Source: S012-113 sp965368405
Lineage (GTDB): Bacteria > Bacteroidota > Bacteroidia > Cytophagales > Cyclobacteriaceae
DNA length: 56,018 bases
Assembly: GCA_965368405.1 (NCBI GenBank)
Contig: CBDUMS010000009.1
Span: 1-56,018 of the forward strand
Reading direction: 5' to 3'
The first letter of the stretch is position 1. Every line of letters starts with the position of its first letter. Under the pieces are notes generated by a model. That model worked only from the letters and a program-made list of their open reading frames with translations, had not been told where the DNA came from and did not search any database. The position numbers and the translations under genes are program-made. This document shows positions 8,589 to 16,626 of this stretch, in pieces.

Positions 8589-8789
8589 ATGGAAACTGAC
8601 AATAAAGAGAGAGCATCGTTGAAAGAGTATTTTCAAATGGGCGAATTGTTCAGATACTTCTTCAGGAAAAAGAATACAGGAGAAAAACAGGGTTTTAGTA
8701 TTCGCTCTATGCACTTCGTTAATAAACTCTCCATTACTGTATTTCTGCTGGGGATCATTTATGTTCTCGCAAAAAACTTCCTCTTTTAA
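8589..8789 (+). CDS. Small single-pass membrane protein (DUF6728-like)
   Basis: This 66-residue protein starts 2 bases after the ispG stop, so it is almost certainly co-transcribed with ispG. It has a conserved-looking amphipathic segment (LKEYFQMGELFRYFFRKK), a short basic linker, and one C-terminal transmembrane helix (about residues 47-64, SITVFLLGIIYVLA). It resembles a small Bacteroidota family (DUF6728, from memory) of unknown function. It might help locate or stabilise a membrane complex, but nothing in the sequence shows this. Confidence 0.65.
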   Translation: METDNKERASLKEYFQMGELFRYFFRKKNTGEKQGFSIRSMHFVNKLSITVFLLGIIYVLAKNFLF

Positions 8790-8809
8790 TTACTGTTTGA
8801 GTAGCTTTC

Positions 8810-8817
8810 TACTTTTG
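8810..8817 (+). promoter_or_regulatory. -7 promoter element for the MmcQ/YjbR gene
   Basis: TACTTTTG matches TAnnTTTG exactly. It lies 49 bases before the ATG at 8867. Confidence 0.45.
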
Positions 8818-8866
8818 CCTAAATTAGAACATTGGTTTTATACCAAAAGGTAAGTAAAGTAAAGCT

Positions 8867-9220
8867 ATGGATATTGAGCAATATCGTAATTATTGTATCG
8901 CAAAGCGCGGAGTTTCCGAAGAATTTCCATTTGATATCAACACCTTAGTCTTCAAGGTAATGGGCAAAATGTTTGCTCTAACAGATGTAGACGAGTTTTC
9001 GAGCATCAACTTAAAGTGTGATCCGGAACGATCGGCAGCCCTAAGAGAGTCGAATCCTGGAATTACGGGCGGATACCATATGAGTAAACTTCACTGGAAT
9101 ACGGTTTCTACCGACGGCTCTGTTTCCGACCCCTTAATAATGGAACTCATCGATCACTCCTATGAATTAGTAGTAAAAGGGCTTACAAAAAAGTTGCGAG
9201 AAGAACTTGAAAGGCTTTAA
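8867..9220 (+). CDS. MmcQ/YjbR family protein
   Basis: This 117-residue protein has the family pattern: an N-terminal helix (YRNYCIAKRGVSEEFPF), a strand with VFKVMGKMFAL, the LKCDPERSAALRE segment, GYHMSKLHWNTV, and a C-terminal helix ending LVVKGLTKKLREEL. Members have a CyaY-like double-wing fold and are often annotated as DNA-binding, but the role is uncertain. There is no signal peptide. It has its own putative promoter, so it need not be part of the ispG operon. Confidence 0.85.
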   Translation: MDIEQYRNYCIAKRGVSEEFPFDINTLVFKVMGKMFALTDVDEFSSINLKCDPERSAALRESNPGITGGYHMSKLHWNTVSTDGSVSDPLIMELIDHSYELVVKGLTKKLREELERL

Positions 9221-9335
9221 GTAGGCTGCCTCTTCTACCGTTTTGACCCCAGAGTTTTTGCCCTAATTATTTGAATTTCGAAGAAAAATCCCAATATTGC
9301 ACATTAAATTGTCGTTTTAGGGGAGAACAAAAGTC

Positions 9336-9343
9336 TATTTTTG
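9336..9343 (+). promoter_or_regulatory. -7 promoter element for the lipoprotein gene at 9352
   Basis: TATTTTTG matches TAnnTTTG exactly. Only 8 bases separate it from the ATG, giving at most a leader of a few bases. Confidence 0.5.
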
Positions 9344-9351
9344 CTAGTTGA

Positions 9352-10002
9352 ATGCGCAAAGCTATTATTTACATATTGCTGATTGGAACTTCTGCCCTCT
9401 ACTCCTGTAAGGCTGATCAAATCTGTGCATCCTATAATAGTTACTTCATGGTAACTCCTAAAGAGCAGCCCAGTTCATTCTCTTTTCAAGCACAAGACAC
9501 CTTGCCCAATCATGAGATTCCCGAGCTATTCGCATTGGTTTCAGAAGACGGGTTACCCCGTCATGACTTGCCAAATATAGAGAAGGATAAAAACGGTTTG
9601 GTAAAATCCGAGTGGGCGATGATCAAGAACTGGAATAAGCGTATTGTGCCCATGGAGGTAGTTATGCCTGAAGTAGAGGATTCAGTGCTTTTTAGTGGTG
9701 ATGATATTATGTTCGCTGAGCGAGACGTTGTGGATACGCTGGCGGTTGATAGTGCCAGAAATGCTAGCCAGACCGTTCGTTATAATAACGACCAAAAATT
9801 CTACAATTGGTACTTCAGAGAAAAGCTAGCCTGGGCTGAGGATACACCCGAAATAGATAACAAAAATACTGGAACATCAGCCACTGATATTACAACAGAA
9901 CAACCTGCTGAACCAAAAGAGAAGAAAAACTTTTTCAAAAACCTCTTCATTAAAAAGGATAAATCGGCATCAGACTCGACTAATGTTAATCCAAATAACT
10001 AA
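9352..10002 (+). CDS. Lipoprotein of unknown function
   Basis: This 216-residue protein has a lipoprotein signal: MRKAIIYILL start, then LYSC with the lipidated Cys at residue 19. The mature part begins KADQICASYNSYF, contains an acidic middle region with aromatic residues (KFYNWYFREKLAW), and ends in a Lys-rich segment (KEKKNFFKNLFIKKDK) followed by a Ser/Asn tail. It is probably anchored in the outer or inner membrane facing the periplasm. I do not recognise the family; no enzymatic motif is visible. The following AI-2E transporter gene starts 34 bases downstream and could be in the same transcript. Confidence 0.75.
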   Translation: MRKAIIYILLIGTSALYSCKADQICASYNSYFMVTPKEQPSSFSFQAQDTLPNHEIPELFALVSEDGLPRHDLPNIEKDKNGLVKSEWAMIKNWNKRIVPMEVVMPEVEDSVLFSGDDIMFAERDVVDTLAVDSARNASQTVRYNNDQKFYNWYFREKLAWAEDTPEIDNKNTGTSATDITTEQPAEPKEKKNFFKNLFIKKDKSASDSTNVNPNN

Positions 10003-10036
10003 TTTTTAATCTAAATTAGTCCAAATTTTTTCACAG

Positions 10037-11122
10037 ATGGAATCACAAAGCAAGACAGATCGCGTTGTTAAAGGAGCAGCCGTTTTTCTAATCGTTGCCG
10101 GTATAGTAGCCTTACTGCAATATTTCAGAACCTTCCTGCAGCCGTTTATTGTTGCTTTAATACTCTGGTTTCTTATCGCAGAGGTCCGTAAACAACTGAG
10201 TAAATTGAGTATAAAAGGGTGGAAATTTCCTCGTCCGGTACTTAGTTTAATTAGTACGGTTGCCGTGTTCTCTATTTTTTATGTGATCACAGATCTCATA
10301 ATTGTCAATTTTCAATTCTTAGCTCAGAATGCAAACAAGTATGGCGATTCATTGGTTAGAATATTAGAAGAAATTGAGATATTGCTCGGCGTGGAGAATC
10401 TTGGCGAAGCGGTATCGAAACAGCAATCCGCTATTGTTTCCAGCGCATCAGTTGCAGCCAAAGCACTCGCATCATTTGTTGGGCGATTTTTTCTAGTACT
10501 CTTTTATGTGCTTTTTCTTTTACTGGAAGAAGTGGCACTGGGCAATAAAATGAAGAAAATCTACAAGCGAGGTGGTTCACAACGTAGCGTCCGAGATGCC
10601 TTTTCAAGAATATCATCATTACTCAGCGATTATCTGGGTATTAAAATATTAACGAGCTTCCTAACTGGGTTTCTAAGCTATTTCGTACTCTTATTAATTG
10701 GCATCGACCTTCCGGTTCTCTGGGCATTCCTGATTTTTGTATTGAATTTCATTCCGTCCATAGGGTCCATCGTAGCAACCTCATTTCCAGTAATATTCTC
10801 TTTTCTGCAATTTTCAGGCGACTGGGGTAAAGCGCTGGCAGTATTATTAGGGGTGCTGGGTGTACAAGTCTTTATAGGCAACTTCCTTGAGCCAAGGATT
10901 CTGGGCAATCGGCTTAATCTTAGTCCGCTTGTAGTAATTCTCGGTTTAACATTCTGGGGCTTTGTGTGGGGCTTTGTTGGAATGCTCTTGTCTGTGCCAA
11001 TAATGGCCACACTGATGATCGTCTTCAGTCAATTTGAAGACACGCGCAATATGGCTATTATGTTTTCGAAAGATGGTGATATTGAGTATTTATTTCATCA
11101 TGAGGGGAAAGATGAGACATAA
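10037..11122 (+). CDS. AI-2E family transporter (PerM-like permease)
   Basis: This 361-residue polytopic membrane protein has the family layout: two N-terminal helices (about 14-48), a third helix near 70-90, a soluble segment with a long helix (EILLGVENLGEAVSKQQSA), and a C-terminal bundle with FVLNFIPSIGSIVAT, GNFLEPRILGNRLNLSPLVV and FWGFVWGFVGMLLSVP motifs. Members export or exchange small solutes; AI-2 export was shown for only a few, so the substrate is unknown here. The last 25 bases overlap the 3' end of the convergent ATP-grasp gene. Confidence 0.93.
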   Translation: MESQSKTDRVVKGAAVFLIVAGIVALLQYFRTFLQPFIVALILWFLIAEVRKQLSKLSIKGWKFPRPVLSLISTVAVFSIFYVITDLIIVNFQFLAQNANKYGDSLVRILEEIEILLGVENLGEAVSKQQSAIVSSASVAAKALASFVGRFFLVLFYVLFLLLEEVALGNKMKKIYKRGGSQRSVRDAFSRISSLLSDYLGIKILTSFLTGFLSYFVLLLIGIDLPVLWAFLIFVLNFIPSIGSIVATSFPVIFSFLQFSGDWGKALAVLLGVLGVQVFIGNFLEPRILGNRLNLSPLVVILGLTFWGFVWGFVGMLLSVPIMATLMIVFSQFEDTRNMAIMFSKDGDIEYLFHHEGKDET

Positions 11123-12009
11123 TGTGCGATAGCCGATGCAAATCTATCTGCGGCATCAGAATTGTTTCTAAGCCATAGTTCTGGTTCAATTAATTCCAGT
11201 TCTGTTAGTACCGGCTTGCCTCGATTGTCTTCAATAATGTCTACGCGTGCATAGATTGGGGTGGAGTTGCAGACTGATATAGCCTTAAACCCTAGATCTA
11301 ATTCATCTGCTGTGGGCTCATACGCATGTATTGTGCCACCAAAATCGTCTTGAACTCTAAAATCACCTGGCTTTGCTCGCTTTAAAACGGCATGGCTATA
11401 TTCGCCACTAAAATATACTAAGGCTACCTCTCCACGTTCGGGTACAGATTTTTGGAACTCCTGAATAAGCATAGCTTCCGAGTGAATCAACCGCTGATAG
11501 AGAGCTTCATGGAGGTTCGCATCCTCTTGCTTAAAGCGATAGGTGTGCCTACCAGCCGCTGCAATTGCCGGCTTCAGCACTACCTCATCCCAGCCCTGCC
11601 GCTTAATCTGTTCAGAGAGCGATGTGCTTGTGCCTGGCTCAATCATTACCGTAGGGGGAATACCAATGCCTTTTTTATGCAGGTCGAGTAAGTAATGCTT
11701 ATCCAGGTTCCACTCTAGCAAAGATTTAGAATTGATAAAGATTGTGTGCTTGCTAGTCTCATGGAGGAAGAGTTTAAATTCAGTTAAATGGTCGAAATAA
11801 TCCCATGTCGATCTAAAAATCAAATATTTCGATTGACTCCAATTATAACCTCGCATGCTCCATGGCAGTCTGTTTACCCGAAATCCTAAAGCAGTTAGAC
11901 TTTCTTGTAGCAAGCGATCCTCTAAAAGAACGTTTTTCACATACGTCGAATTAGCTTCTGGCTCGAAGTATCTGGGGTCTGTTAAAACGGTAAAATCATA
12001 TTCTTTCAT
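11098..12009 (-). CDS. ATP-grasp enzyme, glutathione synthetase/RimK-like
   Basis: This 303-residue soluble protein has an N-terminal pre-ATP-grasp part (FTVLTDPRYF ... YLIFRSTWDYF) and a central ATP-grasp domain: NSKSLLEWNLDKHYLL, then DEVVLKPAIAAAGRHTYRF (nucleotide-binding Lys and small-residue loop), LIQEFQKSVPERGEVAL, and a metal-binding ARVDIIED...LTELELIEPELWLR. Such enzymes ligate a carboxylate to an amine via an acyl phosphate. Substrates cannot be predicted; glutathione-like or peptide ligation is possible. It is monocistronic and its 3' end overlaps the convergent transporter gene by 25 bases. Confidence 0.85.
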   Translation of the reverse strand: MKEYDFTVLTDPRYFEPEANSTYVKNVLLEDRLLQESLTALGFRVNRLPWSMRGYNWSQSKYLIFRSTWDYFDHLTEFKLFLHETSKHTIFINSKSLLEWNLDKHYLLDLHKKGIGIPPTVMIEPGTSTSLSEQIKRQGWDEVVLKPAIAAAGRHTYRFKQEDANLHEALYQRLIHSEAMLIQEFQKSVPERGEVALVYFSGEYSHAVLKRAKPGDFRVQDDFGGTIHAYEPTADELDLGFKAISVCNSTPIYARVDIIEDNRGKPVLTELELIEPELWLRNNSDAADRFASAIAHYVSSFPS

Positions 12010-12116
12010 TCGTCAAAGACTAGCGGATCGGTTATGTATTGCCTAATGCCAATGATTGTAAGCTCCATAATCCTTCCATAACGTAAATCAATACAATTAA
12101 AGTTATAAAAAGTACT

Positions 12117-12124
12117 TAATTTTG
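12117..12124 (+). promoter_or_regulatory. -7 promoter element for the transaldolase-CBS operon
   Basis: TAATTTTG matches TAnnTTTG exactly. It lies 57 bases before the ATG at 12182 and would drive the two-gene operon. Confidence 0.5.
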
Positions 12125-12181
12125 CAACCGTTCAATTAATACGCAAGCATTATAATTTAAAAGGCGCAACGCCACTAATCT

Positions 12182-13189
12182 ATGGAATTATATCTCGATT
12201 CAGCTGATCTCGATGAGATCAAAGAAGCATTTCAACTTGGCTTTATAAAGGGCCTAACCACAACGCCAACTTTTATGCACCGTCATGGAGTTACCGACAT
12301 CGATGGTTTGATTGTTGAGTTATCTAAAATTGTCCCAGTATTGCAGATTGAAGCTTTAGGCGATACTGCAGAGGAGGTTGTTGCAGAGGCAGAAAGACAA
12401 TTAGCCCTTGGTCTGGATAAGAATAAAACGGTATTTAAGATTCCCGTTTCTTTAGAAGGAGTTCGTGCCTGTAAAATGTTAAAAGATCGTGGGTTTTTAG
12501 TGAACGTTCACTTGGTGTATACCCTGCAACAAGCCTATATGGCCATGGAGGCGGGTGCCGATTATGTGTGCCCTCTAGTAGGCCGATTGCAGGATCAAGG
12601 AACTGACGCGCTTGATTTGGTTGAACAGTGTGTGGATGCAGTAGAAAAATACGGATATGATTCTAAGATCATGTTCTCATCAGTGCGATACCCCGAGCAT
12701 ATCAGAAATGCCATCAATATTGGTGTGCATGTATGTACTATCCCATGGAAGGTAATGAAGCAGCTTACCTCAAACCATTTTACCGAGGTAGGTATCTCTC
12801 AGTTTGTAGAACACACCAAACTGATGACTGTAAAAGTTAAAGATGTATTGTCAGGTAAAAATCCTACAGTTTCATTAAATGACTCGATTACGGACACGCT
12901 GGTTAAAATGACATCTTCTGGGTTTGGCTGCGTAGCAGTACTTGACGAGAACAGCAAGCTAGTAGGTACTTTTACCGATGGCGATCTGCGTAGGCTAATT
13001 GAAAATGAAGGTGAGCATGCCGTAAGTAAGAAATTAGGTGATTTGAGTTTTAAAACCCCAATAACTATTCAAGGCGAAGAGTTGCTCCACGAAGCTTCAA
13101 TAATCTTTAGAGAAAAAGGGGTAGATAACCTTGTTGTTCTAAATGAAGAGGAGGTTGTGGGTCAGATTGATATTCAGGATCTCACCTAA
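12182..13189 (+). CDS. Transaldolase/fructose-6-phosphate aldolase-like domain fused to a CBS pair
   Basis: This is a 335-residue fusion. Residues 1-215 follow E. coli FSA/TalC almost without gaps: MELYLDSADL with Asp6, a Schiff-base Lys86 (VFKIPVS), and AGADYVCPLVGRLQDQG. Two active-site positions differ from FSA in my alignment by eye: the usual TTNP is TTTP (residue 28) and the usual Thr110 is His (NVHLVY). Residues 218-335 are two CBS domains, the first with the GTFTDGDLRR signature typical of arabinose-5-phosphate isomerase KdsD, where the CBS pair follows a SIS domain. CBS pairs usually sense nucleotides or allosteric ligands. The next gene, 18 bases downstream, is KdsC-like. Aldolase chemistry on a sugar phosphate is likely; the exact reaction is unknown. 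A plain transaldolase role is the alternative. Confidence 0.88.
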   Translation: MELYLDSADLDEIKEAFQLGFIKGLTTTPTFMHRHGVTDIDGLIVELSKIVPVLQIEALGDTAEEVVAEAERQLALGLDKNKTVFKIPVSLEGVRACKMLKDRGFLVNVHLVYTLQQAYMAMEAGADYVCPLVGRLQDQGTDALDLVEQCVDAVEKYGYDSKIMFSSVRYPEHIRNAINIGVHVCTIPWKVMKQLTSNHFTEVGISQFVEHTKLMTVKVKDVLSGKNPTVSLNDSITDTLVKMTSSGFGCVAVLDENSKLVGTFTDGDLRRLIENEGEHAVSKKLGDLSFKTPITIQGEELLHEASIIFREKGVDNLVVLNEEEVVGQIDIQDLT

Positions 13190-13207
13190 GCTTAATAGAA
13201 TTATAGC

Positions 13208-13927
13208 TTGTCCGACTTTCACAAGGAAATAAAACCCCATTTCGAGAATTCTGGAGCGCATATTTTATGCTCCTCAGAAGAACTGGTTAATAAAATCAGT
13301 GCTACCAAAGCCTTTGTATTTGATTGGGATGGCGTTTTTAATGCAGGTGTGAAAGCAGATAATAACGGAAGCCCTTTTTCGGAAGTTGATAGCATGGGGC
13401 TGAATATGCTGCGCTTTAGTTTCTATCTCAAGCATGGCTATATTCCTGATATTTATGTGATTACAGGTGAGAATAATCAGCCCGCATTGCAATTAAGTAA
13501 GCGTGAGCATTTTTCTGCCTCATATCTTAAGGCAAAACAAAAAAAGCAAGCTTTAAAACATTTCCTCGAAAAAGCGAATTATAGCAAAGGTCAGGTGGCA
13601 TTTGTCTACGACGATATCCTTGACCTGGGATTAGCGGCTGAAGTAGGTTTACGGTTTTATATTCCGCGAAGTGCTAACCCACTCTTATCAACCTATGTAA
13701 AAGAGAACAACTTAGCAGAATATTTTACCGGCAATACCGGAAATAATAATGCAGTGCGAGAAGTCTGCGAGTTGTGTATTGGAGCCTTGGGCAACTATAA
13801 TGATGTTGTGATAAATCGCATTGAAAATAGCGAATCGTATCAAACCTATTTAAGGGCTAGGAATAATATAGCTACCCAATATTATAAATTTGATCATAAC
13901 GAAATAATTGAATTGAGTTTCTCCTAA
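13208..13927 (+). CDS. KdsC-like HAD superfamily phosphatase
   Basis: This 239-residue protein shares the KdsC (Kdo-8-phosphate phosphatase) pattern: nucleophile Asp39 and acid/base Asp41 in FDWDGVF, Thr86 in VITGEN, a Lys near 112, Asp135-Asp136 in FVYDDILD, and a C-terminal NAVREVCEL. It differs from KdsC in three ways: about 30 extra residues before motif I, a Tyr where the VGDD Gly normally sits, and GNNNAVREV in place of the Gly-rich GGRGAVREV loop. A C-terminal tail of about 45 residues is added. The start is a TTG 18 bases after the transaldolase-CBS stop; no ATG is available early in the frame. It likely dephosphorylates a sugar phosphate made by its partner, which is inference from the neighbourhood. 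Confidence 0.8.
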   Translation: MSDFHKEIKPHFENSGAHILCSSEELVNKISATKAFVFDWDGVFNAGVKADNNGSPFSEVDSMGLNMLRFSFYLKHGYIPDIYVITGENNQPALQLSKREHFSASYLKAKQKKQALKHFLEKANYSKGQVAFVYDDILDLGLAAEVGLRFYIPRSANPLLSTYVKENNLAEYFTGNTGNNNAVREVCELCIGALGNYNDVVINRIENSESYQTYLRARNNIATQYYKFDHNEIIELSFS

Positions 13928-14013
13928 AGAGGTCTTTTTAAGATGGTAATTAGAGGTTCAAAAAACCATATGTCCATTCATCAAGATTTAGAGTTATTCA
14001 ATAATTTATTTAC

Positions 14014-14021
14014 TATTTTTG
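14014..14021 (+). promoter_or_regulatory. -7 promoter element for the nqr operon
   Basis: TATTTTTG matches TAnnTTTG exactly, 34 bases before the nqrA ATG at 14056. Confidence 0.5.
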
Positions 14022-14055
14022 CCCCACGAAAAGCGAATAAAAAACCATTGATAAA

Positions 14056-15423
14056 ATGTCAAAATCGGTGAAGCTAAAAAAAGGGTTTACAATTAACCTG
14101 GCCGGCAAGGCAAAGAAAGAGCTAGCAGATATTCAGCAACCAGAAACGTTTGCAGTTAAACCAACTGACTTCATAGGAATGCTTCGACCAAAAGCACTTG
14201 TAGATGTTGGCGATAACGTTAAGGCAGGCACGCCTGTTTTATTGGATAAGAAACACGATAGTATCCTCTACACTGCGCCTGTAAGTGGCGAGATTGTTGA
14301 AGTTAAAAGAGGAGATAAGCGGAAATTGCTCGAAATAGTAATTTTAGCAGACAGAGATGTAGAATACGAATCGTTTCAATCTTATTCCATTTCAGATCTT
14401 GCGAATGCCAGCAAAGAAGATGTTTTGGACGAAATGTTGAAGTCAGGCGTTTGGCCTAATATTATCCAACGGCCGTATGGTGTGGTTGCCGAACCAACCG
14501 ATACTCCACGTGATATCTTCATTAGTGGTTTCGACACGAACCCCCTAGCACCTGATTACAGCTTTATCCTTAAAGGTGAGGAGCGAAATTTTCAGGCGGG
14601 AATCGAAGTGTTAAAGAAATTTACATCGGGGTCCATTCAAGTTAATGTTGATGGTGAGGGTGAGGTAAACCCCGTTTATAATGCCGCTGAAGGAATTCAG
14701 CAAAATAAATTCTCGGGTAAGCACCCTGCAGGTAACGTAGGTGTGCAAATACATCATGTAGCACCGATAGCTAAGAATGACTTGGTTTGGACAATTAACC
14801 CTTATGGCGTGGTTCAGATTGGTCGCTTATTCCTTGAAGGGAAATATGATGCATCGAAAATCATTGCCTTAGCGGGATCAGAGGTAAAAAATCCGCAGTA
14901 CTATAAAACCTATAGTGGAGCTTCTATAAAGCGTTTTGTTCAAGATAATCTTACTAACGATCATGTTAGATATATCAGCGGCAACGTGTTAACGGGAGAA
15001 AGCATTGGAGACCAAGGCCATCTTGGATATTACGATCACTTGTTTTCGGTTATCCCTGAAGGTGACCGTCCAGAGTTCTTTGGCTGGATTTTGCCTTCGT
15101 TCAATAAGCTAAGTTTTTCACGGGCAACCGGGCTTATGTCTTTTCTTAACTCATCAAAAAAGGAATATGTTGTTGATACAAATACCAAAGGGGAACCTAG
15201 GGCTTTTGTGCAATCAGGTGAATTAGAACGGGTCTTGCCTATGGATATTTTGCCAACGCATTTATTAAAGGCAATTTTGGCAGAAGATTTTGATGAGATG
15301 GAGGCCCTTGGAATTTATGAAGTTATTGAGGAAGACCTCGCTCTTTGCGAGTTTATAGATGTTTCGAAAAATGACATACAGTCTATTGTTCGTGACGGAC
15401 TTAATTTAATGCAGTATAGTTAA
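14056..15423 (+). CDS. nqrA: Na+-translocating NADH:quinone reductase subunit A
   Basis: NqrA is a peripheral subunit of the sodium-pumping NADH:quinone oxidoreductase. This 455-residue protein has the family N-terminus (LKKGFTINLAGKAKKEL, then FIGMLRPKALVDVGDNVKAG) with a biotinyl-lipoyl-like hammerhead fold (VLLDKKHDSILYTAPVSGEI), and the HPAGNVGVQIHHVAPI and VWTINPYGVVQIGRLF motifs in the middle. It is the first gene of nqrABCDE, 18 bases before nqrB. Confidence 0.97.
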   Translation: MSKSVKLKKGFTINLAGKAKKELADIQQPETFAVKPTDFIGMLRPKALVDVGDNVKAGTPVLLDKKHDSILYTAPVSGEIVEVKRGDKRKLLEIVILADRDVEYESFQSYSISDLANASKEDVLDEMLKSGVWPNIIQRPYGVVAEPTDTPRDIFISGFDTNPLAPDYSFILKGEERNFQAGIEVLKKFTSGSIQVNVDGEGEVNPVYNAAEGIQQNKFSGKHPAGNVGVQIHHVAPIAKNDLVWTINPYGVVQIGRLFLEGKYDASKIIALAGSEVKNPQYYKTYSGASIKRFVQDNLTNDHVRYISGNVLTGESIGDQGHLGYYDHLFSVIPEGDRPEFFGWILPSFNKLSFSRATGLMSFLNSSKKEYVVDTNTKGEPRAFVQSGELERVLPMDILPTHLLKAILAEDFDEMEALGIYEVIEEDLALCEFIDVSKNDIQSIVRDGLNLMQYS

Positions 15424-15441
15424 TAGCCATTATTTGTAGAT

Positions 15442-16626
15442 ATGAAGTTTCTTGAAAAAGCTATTGATAAAGTTAAACCACCCTTTGAGAAGGGCGGAAA
15501 ACTTGAAAAGTACTATTATCTTTTCGAATCAATAGAAACATTTCTTTTTGTACCTAATGTTACAACGAAAGCCAAAGGTGTACAGATCCGTGATGGAGTA
15601 GACCTAAAGCGATTTATGGTTACCGTAATCATCGCGATGTTACCTGCCTTGGTTTTTGGTACCTATAATGTGGGCTATCAGTATTATCAGGCTATTGGTG
15701 TTCAACCAAGTAGCGCCTGGGACTTATGGTGGATTGGTATACAAAAAGTTGTTCCTATTGTAATCGTATCTTACGTAGCGGGTCTGGCGATTGCAGAATT
15801 CGCTTTTTCTGTAATAAGACAGCATCCAATAAATGAAGGCTACCTGGTTTCTGGGATGCTAATACCACTAATTATGCCTCCGACCATTCCATTATGGCAG
15901 GTTGCAGTGGCCAGTATTTTCGCTGTAGTTATAGCAAAGGAAGCTTTTGGTGGTACTGGAATGAACGTGCTTAACGTGGCCTTAGTAGCAAGAGCCTTCC
16001 TCTATTTTGCATATCCCGCATTTATGTCAGGCGATCAGGTTTGGGTATACTTGGGAGATAAAATGCCTGTCGATGGCTTTTCTGGTGCAACCCCATTAGG
16101 AATTATTGCTTCTACCGTTGAGTCAGGGCAAAATGCTGTCGAGGCACTTGGTAGTAATTATTCGCTGAGTAGTATGTTCTATGGTCTAATGCCTGGTTCT
16201 ATCGGTGAGACTTCGACATTATGGATATTAGTAGGCGCAGTAATTCTTATTGCTACCGGAGTAGGTAGCTGGAGAATTATAGTCAGTGGTTTTGTAGGCG
16301 CTTATGTCATGGCGTTTGTTCTTCAACTCATAGGAACTAACCCTTATTTCTCAATTGATCCACTCTACCACATTGTAATGGGAGGCTTGGCCTTTGGTAT
16401 TGTGTTTATGGCAACGGATCCGGTTACCGCATCGCAAACGAATACAGGTAAATGGATTTACGGTGCCCTTATTGGCGTACTCACGATTATTATCCGTGTT
16501 ATGAATCCAGCGTATCCGGAAGGAATTATGCTGGCAATTTTATTTATGAATGTATTTGCTCCACTTATTGATTATTATGTAGTGGGCGCTAACAAAAAAC
16601 GAAGATTGAAACGTGCAACGGTCTAA
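15442..16626 (+). CDS. nqrB: Na+-translocating NADH:quinone reductase subunit B
   Basis: This 394-residue integral membrane subunit carries riboflavin and a covalently bound FMN. The flavinylation motif SGAT is seen at residues 214-217, with Thr217 as the expected FMN attachment residue. There are about ten transmembrane helices; the FMATDPVTA region is the family signature. The 3' end overlaps nqrC by 14 bases. Confidence 0.97.
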   Translation: MKFLEKAIDKVKPPFEKGGKLEKYYYLFESIETFLFVPNVTTKAKGVQIRDGVDLKRFMVTVIIAMLPALVFGTYNVGYQYYQAIGVQPSSAWDLWWIGIQKVVPIVIVSYVAGLAIAEFAFSVIRQHPINEGYLVSGMLIPLIMPPTIPLWQVAVASIFAVVIAKEAFGGTGMNVLNVALVARAFLYFAYPAFMSGDQVWVYLGDKMPVDGFSGATPLGIIASTVESGQNAVEALGSNYSLSSMFYGLMPGSIGETSTLWILVGAVILIATGVGSWRIIVSGFVGAYVMAFVLQLIGTNPYFSIDPLYHIVMGGLAFGIVFMATDPVTASQTNTGKWIYGALIGVLTIIIRVMNPAYPEGIMLAILFMNVFAPLIDYYVVGANKKRRLKRATV

